A stretch of DNA of 64,000 nucleotides from AP-15 sp963845735 (GCA_963845735.1 CAWJTR010000008.1:124001-188000), one strand, 5' to 3'; shown: positions 27,702-36,861, numbered from the stretch's first letter. Numbers and translations: made by a program. Notes: generated by a model not told the origin, from the sequence alone.

Positions 27702-29288
27702 TCAGGGTCGCGGCTCGTCAGCGGCCCAGGCGTCCGGGCGAGCTTGCGGTGGTGCGGTTCTGGCGACTGCGTTCGGCCGGCTGAACCGCCACAACACAAT
27801 GTAACGTCCGACCGAATTTTCGGATGCCGGGCGTCCCAGGGGGGCGAGAGTCCGGCGATAGTCCTCCAGCGAATGCCTTTTGGCGGCTGGTCCAGTGCGC
27901 CCATAGACCGCCCAAACGGTGTGGCCGGGCGCAAGCCTGGCTGCTTCCAGCAAACTCCAGGTCAAACTGACCTGATGGTCGGCGAGACCAGAGCGGGCGG
28001 CAAAAACCGAAAGCACCGAATAGGAATAATAGTTGTCGAGCAGGACCACATCGCCCGGCTGGGCGGCATCGGCGAGATGCGCCGCCAACAGGTCCCAACG
28101 CGGCTTGGTCTCGTAATCGTAGTAAGGGATCAGATTGATCATGCCGGCGGCCCCGAGCATCGCCGTCGCCGGCGCAAGACGCGGGAACGAGAGCCGACCC
28201 AGCCCGGCGCCGGCAAAGACGAAGAATGGCCCCGCGCTCCAGGCGAAATACCGTGGCGACAGCACCGGCACGAACAGGGATAGAAGCAACAACCCCACCG
28301 GAAGCACTAGCGCGGCGCAGCCGAGGACCGCCACTACCGTCGTGTCGCGGCGCAGCCGCCAGGCGCCGAGCGCGGCCAAGATCACGCTGACGACGGCGAG
28401 CCCGGGGACCTTGGACGGCAGCAGCCCGAAGGTGATGAAGCTCGAGATGCGCAGCAGGTACACCGGTGCGACGATCGACCAGATCGTTTTGGCGGTCTCC
28501 GCCGGCGCCCCGCCCGCGCCATAGAGAACCCCCTCGCTGACGGCATAGACCCATGCCAGCGAGGGGACCCAGATTGCCAGGATTAGGGCCTGAGCAAGAC
28601 CCCAATTTCGCAGAAACGCGCGTCTGCTGCCGCCGGCGCGCCAGACGATCGCGCCGGCGCCCAGATTGGCGGCGAGCAGCCAGGGGATCGCGACGTTGAG
28701 CACGCTGAGCGCCGCCGCAGTGCCGAGAGAATAGGCCATCCACGCGCCGCGCAACGCGCCATTGCGCCACATCGGGAGGGCTGCCGAGGCCGGCTCCTGG
28801 GCCAGCCGGACGAGCCCAAAAAGTGCGGTCAGTATCAGACACGAGACCAGGGTGTAGGAGCGCGCCTCCTGCCCGAATTGGACTTCGAACGGCGAAACCG
28901 CCATCAACAGCCCGGCGATAGCGCCGCTGGGGCGGCCGGCGGCCCGGGATCCGATCGCGCAAGTCAGCGATGCGCCGACCGCGCCGAACACCGCGGACGG
29001 CAACCGCAGCAGCCATTGCGAGGTGCCGATTTTGGCGACCAGCCACAGCAGCAGAAAATAGCTCGGATAATGGTTGTTATACAGCGAGTCGCCGACAAGG
29101 TCGGGCAAGGTGGCGGTAGCTCGGCGTAAGCTCGCGATCTCGTCAAGCCAGAACGGCTTGTCGCCGAGACCATAGAGACGCAGCGCCAGAGCGAACACCC
29201 CGATCGCCGCCGGCAGCGCGGTTGACGGCAGATTGCCCGGTTCGAGGCGGTGTCGGACGCGCAGCATTATCGCGGAGAAGGAGCGCAT
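27702..29288 (-). CDS. GT-C type membrane glycosyltransferase (GT39/ArnT-like)
   Basis: 528 residues with about ten hydrophobic segments. The N-terminal loop carries GDKPFWLDEIASLRRA, where the acidic pair after Trp is the catalytic metal/donor site of GT-C enzymes. NHYPSYFLLLWLVAKIG and FEVQFGQEARSYTL follow in the order seen in GT39/PMT_2 proteins. A C-terminal soluble part (PGDVVLLDNYYSYSVLSVFA) ends it. Expected in the inner membrane, using a polyprenyl-phosphate sugar to modify an envelope glycan, lipid or protein. Intact; an alternative start is the ATG at 29264. Confidence 0.85.
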   Translation of the reverse strand: MRSFSAIMLRVRHRLEPGNLPSTALPAAIGVFALALRLYGLGDKPFWLDEIASLRRATATLPDLVGDSLYNNHYPSYFLLLWLVAKIGTSQWLLRLPSAVFGAVGASLTCAIGSRAAGRPSGAIAGLLMAVSPFEVQFGQEARSYTLVSCLILTALFGLVRLAQEPASAALPMWRNGALRGAWMAYSLGTAAALSVLNVAIPWLLAANLGAGAIVWRAGGSRRAFLRNWGLAQALILAIWVPSLAWVYAVSEGVLYGAGGAPAETAKTIWSIVAPVYLLRISSFITFGLLPSKVPGLAVVSVILAALGAWRLRRDTTVVAVLGCAALVLPVGLLLLSLFVPVLSPRYFAWSAGPFFVFAGAGLGRLSFPRLAPATAMLGAAGMINLIPYYDYETKPRWDLLAAHLADAAQPGDVVLLDNYYSYSVLSVFAARSGLADHQVSLTWSLLEAARLAPGHTVWAVYGRTGPAAKRHSLEDYRRTLAPLGRPASENSVGRYIVLWRFSRPNAVARTAPPQARPDAWAADEPRP

Positions 29289-29488
29289 CGCCTGATCAGG
29301 TCCCCCGGACCGGCGCCGTATCAGCGCCCCGAGGTCTTAGGCGCGCGACAACCGCCTCATCCCTGTTGCGCCGCAGCAACCCTCCCCTGTCGAGATTGCA
29401 TCGCGCGCTGCGGGCGGCCGTGACGACGGACTATGGTTGTCGTCCCCGGCACAGCGCGAAAGTCTCGCGGCCGCGCGTAGGGACAGCC

Positions 29489-30482
29489 TCAGCCGAGTAT
29501 TTCCCGGTTGACGACGTTGTCGCGGATCGGTTTGCCGTCGAGCACGCTAAGGATGTTCTGCACGGCAGCAACGCCCATCCGGTCGACCGCTTCGCGTGTC
29601 ACGCCGGCGACATGCGGGGCGGCAATGAAGTTCGGCAGGGTCAACAGTGGGTTGTCCTGCGGCGTCGGCTCTTCGACGAAGACGTCGAGTGCCGCGCCGG
29701 CGATGCGGTTCGCCTTCAGCACGTCGTAGAGCGCCTTCTCGTCGATGATGCCGCCGCGCGCGGTGTTGACGATAAACGCGGTGCGCTTCATATGCGCGAG
29801 CCTGGAGGCGTCGAACAGGCCGACCGTCTCGGGCGTTTTCGGGCAATGGATCGTGATGAAATCGGCGCGCGCCACCGCGGCGTCGAGGTCCTGCACCGGC
29901 TCGTAGCCCAGGCCATGGATCGTCGCAGAATAGGTGTACGGGTCGTAGACCAGGACGTTGGTCTCCATCGCGGCATAGCGCTTGGCGGCGCGTGTGCCGA
30001 TCTTGCCGAAGCCGATAATCAGCACGGTCTTGCCGTAGAGATCGACCGGCATCTCCTTGTAGCGGTCCTGCCAGCGGCCTTCCCTGACCAGCCTGTCCAT
30101 CGCCGCACCACGGCGGGCCAACGACATGATCAGGATAGACCCCGGCTTCGGCGACGCTGACCGAATTGGCGGTGCCGCCGATCATCAACGGGATTTTTCG
30201 CGCGGTCAGCGCCGGAACGTCGACCGCGTCGTAGCCGACGCCGATGCGCGAGACGACTTCGAGCGCGGGTGCGGCGTCGAGCTCGGGATCGCTGAACGGC
30301 TGCACGCCGAGCGCCACCCCGGCGATATCCTCCAACAGCCGGTGCAGCTCGGCCTTTGGCACGTTGGGCGCAAAGGGGACTCCTTCGACGTCGTCTCGGG
30401 CCTCGACGATCGCCCAGCCGGCCTTGGCCATCGTCGTCGGCAGCAGCAGCTTTTTGCGGTTGGTTTGCGAGGTCTGGACCAT
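29489..30482 (-). CDS. D-isomer-specific 2-hydroxyacid dehydrogenase, frameshifted
   Basis: The N-terminal frame reads LEVVSRIGVGYDAVDVPALT and MIGGTANSVSVAEAG. After one extra base near 30138 the sequence continues ILIMSLARRGAAMDR, LYGKTVLIIGFGKIGTRAAK, RADFITIHCPKTPETVGLFD, AFIVNTARGGIIDEKAL and NFIAAPHVAGVTREA. All key features are present: the substrate-loop GVGYD, GxGxxG in IIGFGKIG, the catalytic Arg in NTARGG, the Glu in DVFVEEP and the His in APHVAG. About 330 residues. NAD-dependent reduction of a 2-keto acid is expected. A second enzyme of the same superfamily lies at 31828-32796 on the other strand. Confidence 0.88.
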
Positions 30483-30614
30483 CGGTCTCCCCAGTTTTGA
30501 TTGCGGCGTCGCCGCGGATCAACTTGCTTCGCTTCGCTCGGAATGGCAACAAAACCCGTCGTCGCACGGGCAGACCGCGACCACAAAGATCAAGCGTCCC
30601 AACTGCAAAGGCGC

Positions 30615-30644
30615 TTGACAAACGGTTTTTTGTTCCCCTATATT
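30615..30644 (+). promoter_or_regulatory. Consensus-like sigma-70 promoter
   Basis: TTGACA at 30615-30620 and TATATT at 30639-30644 are separated by 18 bases that include a T6 run. It is the closest match to the housekeeping consensus in the window and lies 48 bp upstream of the gene at 30692, so it should drive the 30692-31769 gene pair. Confidence 0.65.
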
Positions 30645-30691
30645 ACATAGCGCGTCGAGTACGGTCTGACTAGAATAGATTAAGAGTTCAC

Positions 30692-31321
30692 ATGACAACT
30701 AACGCCGACGTCGAGTTAGACCTTGCGCAGCGAATCCCTGAGTTTCTGCGTGAATTGAGAATACTTCCAACAGGGTATCAATGCGAAGTACACCTCCATC
30801 GCGGAAATAGGAAGAAGCGGAGAGACGCTGAATTCGAAGGGAATTGGGATCCAGACACCGATTCGATTCGAATTGCTTTTTCGCCGATGGAGGAAGAGAT
30901 CGAGACTGAGACGAGCGCAGGTTCGGCTTCCCTCAAGACGGCGAATCCGGCGTCTGCGGAAGATCGATTGTCGGACCTCGTTCGCGCACTCGATCGCGCG
31001 GAAGGACGTCCTGGCTACGAATTTGTTTCGCTGAAATGGTTTCGCGATACCGCGTTAGTCCATGAGGGATTCCCTTGGGCTTTGGATGAGTTCGCGCGGC
31101 ACGACGTACTACGCGAAGCGATCGATAAGCGCTGGCTCCTGACGAGCAAAGTCGCGAATCCGAGACCGCCGAATTTTCCGGTTACCGCAATCCGATTGAA
31201 TCGACAGATGCCCGAGGTCAACGCAGCACTTGGGACCCGCACTGGTAGTCCCCCGGCTTTTCACCCGGTCACTATCCGTGGAGAGGCTTTGTCCGCAACG
31301 GTGCTGCGCGACAGGCGGTGA
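30692..31321 (+). CDS. Hypothetical protein paired with a PIN-domain protein
   Basis: 209 residues, clearly less GC-rich than the genome. The N-terminal part (LAQRIPEFLRELRILPTGYQ, CEVHLHRGNRKKRRDAEFEG, NWDPDTDSIRIAFSPMEEEI) looks like a small alpha/beta domain. The middle is acidic and probably disordered, and the C-terminal part (EFVSLKWFRDTALVHEGFPW, ALDEFARHDVLREAIDKRWL, FPVTAIRLNRQMPEVNAALG) is again structured. I do not recognise the family. Its stop (31319-31321) is one base before the start of the PIN-domain gene, so the two are translationally linked. By position it could be an unusual antitoxin, but it is far longer than VapB-type antitoxins. Confidence 0.65.
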   Translation: MTTNADVELDLAQRIPEFLRELRILPTGYQCEVHLHRGNRKKRRDAEFEGNWDPDTDSIRIAFSPMEEEIETETSAGSASLKTANPASAEDRLSDLVRALDRAEGRPGYEFVSLKWFRDTALVHEGFPWALDEFARHDVLREAIDKRWLLTSKVANPRPPNFPVTAIRLNRQMPEVNAALGTRTGSPPAFHPVTIRGEALSATVLRDRR

Positions 31322-31322
31322 C

Positions 31323-31769
31323 TTGGCTCTATATTTCTTGGATACCAGCGCGCTCGTGAAATTATACGTGCAGGAGCCGGGTACAGACCGGCTCCTGCAT
31401 CTGATCAGCGATCAACCGGAAAATCGCTTTGCTGTTCTGGCGATTTCGGTGGTCGAAGTCCGTTCCGCGATCAGACGACGGCAGCGCGCCGGGGATATCG
31501 AGGCAAGCCTTGCCATCGCAGTTCTCGAGAGCCTCCAAAGGCACATGGAGAGCCGATTTCTCCGGCAGGCGGTCAATGACACCGTGATCGACACCGCACT
31601 GGAGATGATTGATCGGTATGCGTTGCGCGCCTACGACGCCGTCCAATTGGCAGGTTGCCTTGTGATCCGTGGTGCCGCCGCTGAAGCATTCACGTTTGTC
31701 TGCTCGGATCATCGGCTTTTGGAGGCGGCGCGGTCGGAACAGTTGAGGGTGCTCGATCCAGCCGCATGA
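31323..31769 (+). CDS. PIN-domain ribonuclease, VapC-like toxin candidate
   Basis: 148 residues from TTG 31323. The start fits the family (LALYFLDTSALVKLYVQEPG) and lies one base after the preceding stop. The four acidic PIN residues are present: D7 (LDTSALVK), E45 (SVVEVRSAI), D105 (AYDAVQLAG) and D129 (CSDHRLLEAA). The domain is complete and should form a metal-dependent RNase. In VapBC systems the toxin is second in the operon, as here, but the partner is 209 residues instead of about 70-90. Composition suggests joint horizontal acquisition of the pair. Confidence 0.85.
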   Translation: MALYFLDTSALVKLYVQEPGTDRLLHLISDQPENRFAVLAISVVEVRSAIRRRQRAGDIEASLAIAVLESLQRHMESRFLRQAVNDTVIDTALEMIDRYALRAYDAVQLAGCLVIRGAAAEAFTFVCSDHRLLEAARSEQLRVLDPAA

Positions 31770-31827
31770 GATGGTGGGACGACGAACCAAGCACGGCCAA
31801 CCAATTGAGAATGGAGCGGAGGCTGCC

Positions 31828-32796
31828 ATGCCCACACAATTCCTGATGCTGCCGCCACAGACGCCGAAGACGCGCGAATGGGGCGCGCGCCTTGCCGCCG
31901 CACTGCCCGAGCTCGAGGTCGTCGTCGCCGAAGACGCGGTGCGCGCCGAGCAGGCGATCGCGACCGCCGAGGCCGCCTTTGGTACGATCCCGCCCGCGCT
32001 GCTGCGCCAGGCCCGGCGGCTGCGCTGGCTGCAGGCGCCTCAGGCGGCGCCGCCTGCCGGCTACTACTATCCGGAGCTGATCGCGCATCCGCTGGCGATC
32101 ACCAATTTCCGCGAGATCTACAACGACCATATCGGCACGCATGTGATGGCCTTTGTTCTGGCCTTTGCCCGCGGCTTGCAGCGCTACATTCCGCAGCAGC
32201 TACGGCGCGAATGGAAAAAACCGGCGCAGAACGAGGGCGTGCTCCATCTGCCCGAGACGACGGCGCTGGTTGTCGGCGTGGGCGGGATCGGCAGCGAGAT
32301 CGCGCGGCTGTGCGCCGCCTTTGGCATGCGGGTGATCGGTGTCGACGAGCGCCGCCGCGACGCGCCGCCGGGTGTGGCCGAATTGCACCGCGCCGACGAA
32401 TTGGACGCGCTGTTGCCGGCCGCCGATTTCGTGATCCTGACCGTGCCGCACACCCCGGAAACCGAGGGGTTTATGAACCGGGCGCGGTTTCAGCAGATGA
32501 AACGGACCGCGTTCTTCATCAATATCGGGCGCGGCCTGACGACCCGCCTCGACGACCTGACCGCGGCGATCGAGGCCGGCGAGATCGCCGGCGCCGGGCT
32601 CGACGTGTTCGAACAGGAGCCGCTGCCCGCCGACCACAAGCTGTGGACATTGCCGGGCGTGTTGCTGACGCCGCATACCGCCGGCTATGGCCCCTATCTC
32701 GACGAGCGCCGCTACGAGGTCATTCTCGACAATTGCCGCCGTTTCCTCGCCGGCCAGCCGCTGCGCAACCTCGTCGACAAGGCGCGCTGGTTTTGA
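31828..32796 (+). CDS. D-isomer-specific 2-hydroxyacid dehydrogenase
   Basis: 322 residues. The NAD-binding site is ALVVGVGGIGSEIARLCAAF (GxGxxG). Further family segments are FVILTVPHTPETEGFMNRAR, FFINIGRGLTTRLDDL with the catalytic Arg, LDVFEQEPLP with the Glu, and LLTPHTAGYGPYLDER with the catalytic His. The ATG at 31828 has GGAG at 31813-31816; the longer frame from 31771 lacks a convincing site. The catalytic domain retains EIYNDHIGTHVMAFVLAFAR, the usual helix. Converts a 2-keto acid to a D-2-hydroxy acid, or the reverse; substrate unknown. Intact. Confidence 0.92.
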   Translation: MPTQFLMLPPQTPKTREWGARLAAALPELEVVVAEDAVRAEQAIATAEAAFGTIPPALLRQARRLRWLQAPQAAPPAGYYYPELIAHPLAITNFREIYNDHIGTHVMAFVLAFARGLQRYIPQQLRREWKKPAQNEGVLHLPETTALVVGVGGIGSEIARLCAAFGMRVIGVDERRRDAPPGVAELHRADELDALLPAADFVILTVPHTPETEGFMNRARFQQMKRTAFFINIGRGLTTRLDDLTAAIEAGEIAGAGLDVFEQEPLPADHKLWTLPGVLLTPHTAGYGPYLDERRYEVILDNCRRFLAGQPLRNLVDKARWF

Positions 32797-32805
32797 GTGA
32801 GCGGG

Positions 32806-33387
32806 CTAGAGGGCGCGGCGCGCGTTGAGGGCGGCGGTCAGGGTGCCGTCGTCGAGGTAGTCGAGTTCGCCGCCGATCGGCACGCCCTGGGCGAGGCGCG
32901 AGAGCTTGACGCCGGTCCCGGCGACGCGGTCGGCGATGTAGTGCGCGGTGGTCTGGCCTTCGACCGTCGCATTCAAGGCCAGGATCAATTCCTGACCCGG
33001 TTTCAGTCGGGCAATCAGGCGCTCGATCGTCAGATCCTCGGGGCCGACGCCGTCGAGCGCCGACAGGGTTCCGCCGAGGACGTGATAGCGGCCACGAAAA
33101 GCGCCGGTGCGTTCGAGCGCCCAAAGATCCGCGAGATCTTCGACGACGCAGATGATGCCCTCTTCACGCCGGGGGTCGCGGCAGATCGCACAGGGCTCGA
33201 CCGTGTCGAGATTGCCGCAGACCGGGCAGGGGCGAACCGCCTCGGCCGCTTTGGCCAGTGCCGAAGCGAGCGGCGCCAGCAGGCTCTCCCGCCGCTTGAT
33301 CAGGTGCAGCGCCGCGCGCCGAGCCGAGCGGGGGCCGAGGCCCGGAAGCTTGGCGAGCAGCTGGATCAGGGTGTCGAGTTCGGACAA
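32806..33387 (-). CDS. recR: Recombination mediator protein RecR
   Basis: 193 residues, usual length about 200. An N-terminal HhH region (LIQLLAKLPGLGPRSARRAA) is followed by the four-cysteine zinc finger CPVCGNLDTVEPCAIC and a Toprim domain (IICVVEDLADLWALERTGAF, LGGTLSALDGVGPEDLTIER), with a C-terminal VPIGGELDYLDDGTLTAALN. It works with RecO and RecF in loading RecA on gapped DNA. Starts four bases after the ybaB stop; the dnaX-ybaB-recR order is the standard bacterial operon. Intact. Confidence 0.97.
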   Translation of the reverse strand: MSELDTLIQLLAKLPGLGPRSARRAALHLIKRRESLLAPLASALAKAAEAVRPCPVCGNLDTVEPCAICRDPRREEGIICVVEDLADLWALERTGAFRGRYHVLGGTLSALDGVGPEDLTIERLIARLKPGQELILALNATVEGQTTAHYIADRVAGTGVKLSRLAQGVPIGGELDYLDDGTLTAALNARRAL

Positions 33388-33391
33388 AACG

Positions 33392-33715
33392 TCAGAACGG
33401 CAGTTTCATGCCCCCCGGCAGCTGGAGCCCGCCGGTCAGCTTTTGCATTTCCTCCTCGGCGTGAGCGGCGACCTTGCGCCGCGCATCGGCGAATGCGGCG
33501 ACGATCAGGTCTTCCAGCACCTCGACCTCCGCGGGGTTGAGCAGGGATTTGTCGATCTTGACTTTTTTGACGTCGCTCTTGCCGTTCAAGGTCAGTTCGA
33601 CCAGGCCGCCGCCGGCGAGGCCGGTCATCTCGACGATTTCAAGCGCGGCCTGCATCTCGGCCATCTTTTCCTGCATCGCCTGCGCCTGCTTCATTAGCTG
33701 GCCGAGATTTTTCAT
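33392..33715 (-). CDS. ybaB: YbaB/EbfC family nucleoid-associated protein
   Basis: 107 residues: MKNLGQLMKQAQAMQEKMAE, LVELTLNGKSDVKKVKIDKS, EVLEDLIVAAFADARRK and a Met/Gly-rich tail GGLQLPGGMKLPF. This is the complete family pattern of a small dimeric DNA-binding protein. Its ATG (33715-33713) overlaps the proposed dnaX stop as ATGA, the typical coupled arrangement in this operon. As the sequence stands, dnaX reads into ybaB in frame, which I interpret as an indel effect. Confidence 0.95.
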   Translation of the reverse strand: MKNLGQLMKQAQAMQEKMAEMQAALEIVEMTGLAGGGLVELTLNGKSDVKKVKIDKSLLNPAEVEVLEDLIVAAFADARRKVAAHAEEEMQKLTGGLQLPGGMKLPF

Positions 33716-35491
33716 GAACCGTCCTCGTCTGGGTTGACCTCGTTCCGCGTCCGCGTCCTGCTCCGGCGCCTCTTCCGGCTCGGCGGCCGAGGCGGCAAAG
33801 CGCTCGCGAACCGCGGCGATCGTGGCGCCGGGGAAGGTTGCCAGAACCGCCTGAACCAACGGGTGGCTGGCGACCTCGTTCCGCAGATCGCGTTCGTGGG
33901 TGGCCTCCTGCTGGCGCAGGGTCGGCTCGCCTTCCTCGTCAGAGATCGCGACGAGCCAACGCGTCCCGGTCCACTCGCTGAGGAGTTGCGCCAAGCGGTT
34001 GGCAAGGTCGCGCGGCGCGCCCTCCGCCGGGCGGAACTCGATCCGCCCCGGCTCGAAATGGACGAGATGAAGATGCGAGACGAGGTGCGAGCGCATCACC
34101 GCCTCGCGCCGCTCGTCGAACAATGCCAGGACCTCGGCAAAACTCTGCGGCATCGGGTCGGTCGCGACCGCCACCGGCGGCGCCGGCGAGGTAATCTCCC
34201 TGGGCGCCGCCGCCTCGCGCGGATCGGCCCGAGCCGGCAACGCGCCGCCGGCGATCGGGCGCGCCGCAGCCGGCGTCGATGCCGCCGCGCGTGCTGGCGG
34301 CGACGCGCCTGCGCGGTCGGCGCCGGCGGCGCCGTCTTGCAGCAAACGGACGAGTTCGGCCGGCGCCGGCTGATCGGCGACATAGGCGAGGCGCACCAGG
34401 ACCATCTCCGCGGCCTGGATCGGCGAGGGCGCGGTTTGCACCTCGTCCAGACCCTTCAGCAGCATCTGCCACAGACGGGCGAGCGCCGACATCGTCAGTT
34501 TCTCGGCAAGCGGCCGGGCGCGCTCGCGGTCGCCTTCGGCGATCGGATCGCCGGCACCGGCCTCGGGCGCCAATTTGACCCGGGTCAGAAAATGGCCGAG
34601 GTCGAGCAAATCCTGCAACACCAACAGCGGGTCCGCGCCATCCCGATAAAGGCGGTCGAGCTGCGCCAGCGCCGCCGCCGCATCGCCGCGCAGCACATTT
34701 TCGAGGAGGTCGAAGACCTGGCCGCGATCGGCAACGCCGAGCATGTCGCGCACCGCCGCCTCGGCGACCTGTCCGCCCGACAGCGCGATCGCCTGGTCGA
34801 GCAACGAGAGTCCGTCGCGCACCGAGCCGTCGGCGGCGCGGGCGATCAAGGCCAAGGCCGCGGGCTCGGCCTCGACCACTTCCATCTCGGCGACCCGGCG
34901 GTAATGCTGCACCAAAAGATCGACCGGCACCCGGCGCAGCGAAAACCGCTGGCAGCGCGACAATACGGTCACCGGCACCTTGTGGATTTCGGTCGTCGCG
35001 AACACGAAGATCACGGCGGGCGGCGGCTCTTCGAGCGTCTTCAACAAGGCGTTGAAGGCGTTTTTCGAGAGCATGTGCACTTCGTCGATGATGTAGACCT
35101 TGTAGCGCGCCGAGACCGGCCGGTAGCGCACGCCGTCGGTCAGCTCGCGGATGTCGTCGACGCCGGTGCGCGAGGCCGCGTCCATCTCGATCACGTCGAC
35201 ATGGCGGTCCTCGGCGATGGCCCGGCAATGCACGCATTCGCCGCACGGCTCGATCGTCGGCCCGCCGGCGCCATCCTTGCCGACGCAATTCAAGGCGCGC
35301 GCGATGATCCGCGCGGTGGTCGTCTTGCCGACCCCGCGCACGCCGGTCAGGATAAAGGCATGGGCGACCCGCCCCGTCGCGATCGCATTCGACAGGGTGC
35401 GCACCATCGCCTCCTGCCCGATCAGCTCGGCGAAGCTCTGCGGCCGGTATTTGCGGGCGAGAACGCGATAGGCGTTCGCCGGATCGCTCAT
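33712..35491 (-). CDS. dnaX: DNA polymerase III subunits gamma/tau, shift near 3' end
   Basis: About 590 residues. The AAA+ part has the Walker A motif GVRGVGKTTTARIIARALNC, the zinc-binding cysteines CGECVHC, Walker B IIDEVHMLS, LEEPPPAVIFVFATTE and the SRC motif SRCQRFSLRR. The tau-like C terminus is Ala/Pro-rich, then FAEVLALFDERREAVMRSHL and RNEVASHPLVQAVLATFPGA. Start ATG 35491 (MSDPANAYRVLARKYRP). Near 33745 one extra G (gcgg-aac) separates the frame from ANEVNPDEDGS-stop, whose TGA overlaps the ybaB ATG. Without that correction the gene would fuse to ybaB. The clamp-loader role is certain; the exact C terminus is inferred. Confidence 0.95.
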
Positions 35492-35512
35492 GTTCGAAAC
35501 CAGGATCGAGGT

Positions 35513-35609
35513 GGGAGACCGGGTGAACGACCCAGGCCGGCACTCGTTACGGCTGCTTCCTTCCGGACCTGACCGGGTTGGCGAGAGGCCTGTCCGCCTC
35601 CGGGCTCCC
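35513..35609 (-). ncRNA. ffs: Bacterial small signal recognition particle RNA (4.5S)
   Basis: The minus strand carries the invariant SRP domain IV core GGTCAGGTCCGGAAGG followed by AAGCAGCCGTAACGAG, with the GGAA tetraloop and both asymmetric loops. The ends pair as a long hairpin (GGGAGCCCGG at the 5' end with CCGGTCTCCC at the 3' end). About 97 nt, normal for the small alphaproteobacterial form. It lies just upstream of dnaX on the same strand, the usual position in this class. Binds Ffh for cotranslational membrane targeting. Ends are exact to a few bases only. Confidence 0.95.
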
Positions 35610-35803
35610 AAGCCACTATATCAGCTGCCGCCGACCCTGGGGCAAGCTCCCCGCACGGGCCCGAGCGCCACGCGTTGCGACATCCTGCGAGTTGCGTCCG
35701 CGATGAGCGCACAAAAATCGCCGGCGCTGTCGATTTTGCCTCTCCCGAACGTCGTATCGACAGGCGGGGCGATGATGCCCGCGCCCGACACAGGAGGTAA
35801 GCG

Positions 35804-36154
35804 ATGCCTGATTTCATTCTGTTGCTGCACCGCCCCGCCGGCCCGCCGCCCGTGCTCCCGCCGGAGCAGGCCTCGGCGATCACCAAAGAGTATTTGGGCT
35901 GGGGCGAGCGCTTGCGCAGGGAAGGGCGTCTCAAGGCCGGCGAAAAGCTGACCGACGACCCGGGACGGGCGATGCGTGCGGCTGGCGGGCGAATCATGGT
36001 GACCGACGGCCCCTATGCCGAGAGCAAGGAGTTGCTCGGTGGATTTTTCCTGATCACCGCCGGGGATTATAAGGAAGCCTGCCAAATCGCCGAAAGCTGC
36101 CCGCATTTCAAATACGGCGGCGCGATCGAGGTCCGTCAGATCGACCCGATGTAA
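35804..36154 (+). CDS. YciI/DGPF-domain protein
   Basis: 116 residues: FILLLHRPAGPPPVLPPEQA, an RAAGGRIMVTDGPYAESKEL segment with the DGPF-type motif (DGPYAESKE), and LLGGFFLITAGDYKEACQIA. Small ferredoxin-like-fold YCII proteins of this type are characteristic partners of ECF42-type sigma factors. AGGAGG at 35790-35795 precedes the ATG. Two such proteins and a GST lie in one run before the sigma factor gene. Biochemical role unknown. Confidence 0.9.
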   Translation: MPDFILLLHRPAGPPPVLPPEQASAITKEYLGWGERLRREGRLKAGEKLTDDPGRAMRAAGGRIMVTDGPYAESKELLGGFFLITAGDYKEACQIAESCPHFKYGGAIEVRQIDPM

Positions 36155-36190
36155 GCGCCGCCCGCAACCAGTCTACCGAGGAGCCAAGCC

Positions 36191-36847
36191 ATGCCCGAGC
36201 TTCAGATCATCGGCGCGCCGCAGAGCAACTATGTCTGGGTCACGCGCATCGCCTGCATCGAGAAGGGTGTGCCCTACACCTTGGTGCCGGTCATGCCGCA
36301 TTCGCCCGAAGTCGACGCAATCCACCCGTTCGGCAAGATCCCGGTGATGCGCCACGGCGACATAACCTTGTGCGAGTCGCGCGCGATCTGCTTCTACATC
36401 GACCATGCCTTCGCCGGCCCGCCGCTGGCGCCGAGAGACGCGATCGAGGGCGCGCAGACCGAGCAATGGGTCTCGCTCGTCAACACGCATATCGACCCGC
36501 TGCTGGTGCGCCAGTATCTCGCGGCGTATTTCTTTCCGCGCACGCCCGATGGCCGGCCCGATCGCGCGGTTATCGACGCGGCCCTGCCCAAAATGGAACA
36601 GCATTTCGCGGTGCTCGATCGCGCTGTCGCCAAAACCGGCCATCTCGTCGGCGGAAACCTCTCTCTCGCCGACATCAACCTGCTGCCGATCCTGTTCTAC
36701 GTGGACAAATTGCCGGAAAGCCGGGCGATGCTGCGGCGCTCGGCAAATCTCGACGCATATTACCGGCGGCATATGGCGCGTGCGAGCGTCATGGAGACAA
36801 TCCCGCCGCCGTTTCCCGGTCGCTCCTCATGGGATCTCGCAGCCTGA
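36191..36847 (+). CDS. Glutathione S-transferase family protein
   Basis: 218 residues. N-terminal thioredoxin-like domain with ELQIIGAPQSNYVWVTRIAC, the cis-proline in NPFGKIP-like HPFGKIPVM and the glutathione-contacting ESRAICFYID. The all-helical C-terminal domain includes the N-capping segment HLVGGNLSLADINLLPILFY. Ser/Asn at the active-site position is consistent with a theta/beta-like GST. Probably in one operon with the flanking DGPF genes (36 bp and 14 bp spacing). Confidence 0.9.
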   Translation: MPELQIIGAPQSNYVWVTRIACIEKGVPYTLVPVMPHSPEVDAIHPFGKIPVMRHGDITLCESRAICFYIDHAFAGPPLAPRDAIEGAQTEQWVSLVNTHIDPLLVRQYLAAYFFPRTPDGRPDRAVIDAALPKMEQHFAVLDRAVAKTGHLVGGNLSLADINLLPILFYVDKLPESRAMLRRSANLDAYYRRHMARASVMETIPPPFPGRSSWDLAA

Positions 36848-36861
36848 ACGGGAGGAGGCCG

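Noticed and set aside
33734..35572. 612-residue open frame on + opposite dnaX
   Set aside because: It is antisense to a clearly conserved gene and its product is Arg/Gln/His-rich without any domain; it is a codon-bias shadow.
33392..35611. A DnaX-YbaB fusion protein
   Set aside because: The ATGA overlap and the NPDEDGS C terminus in the other frame show a one-base shift rather than a true fusion.
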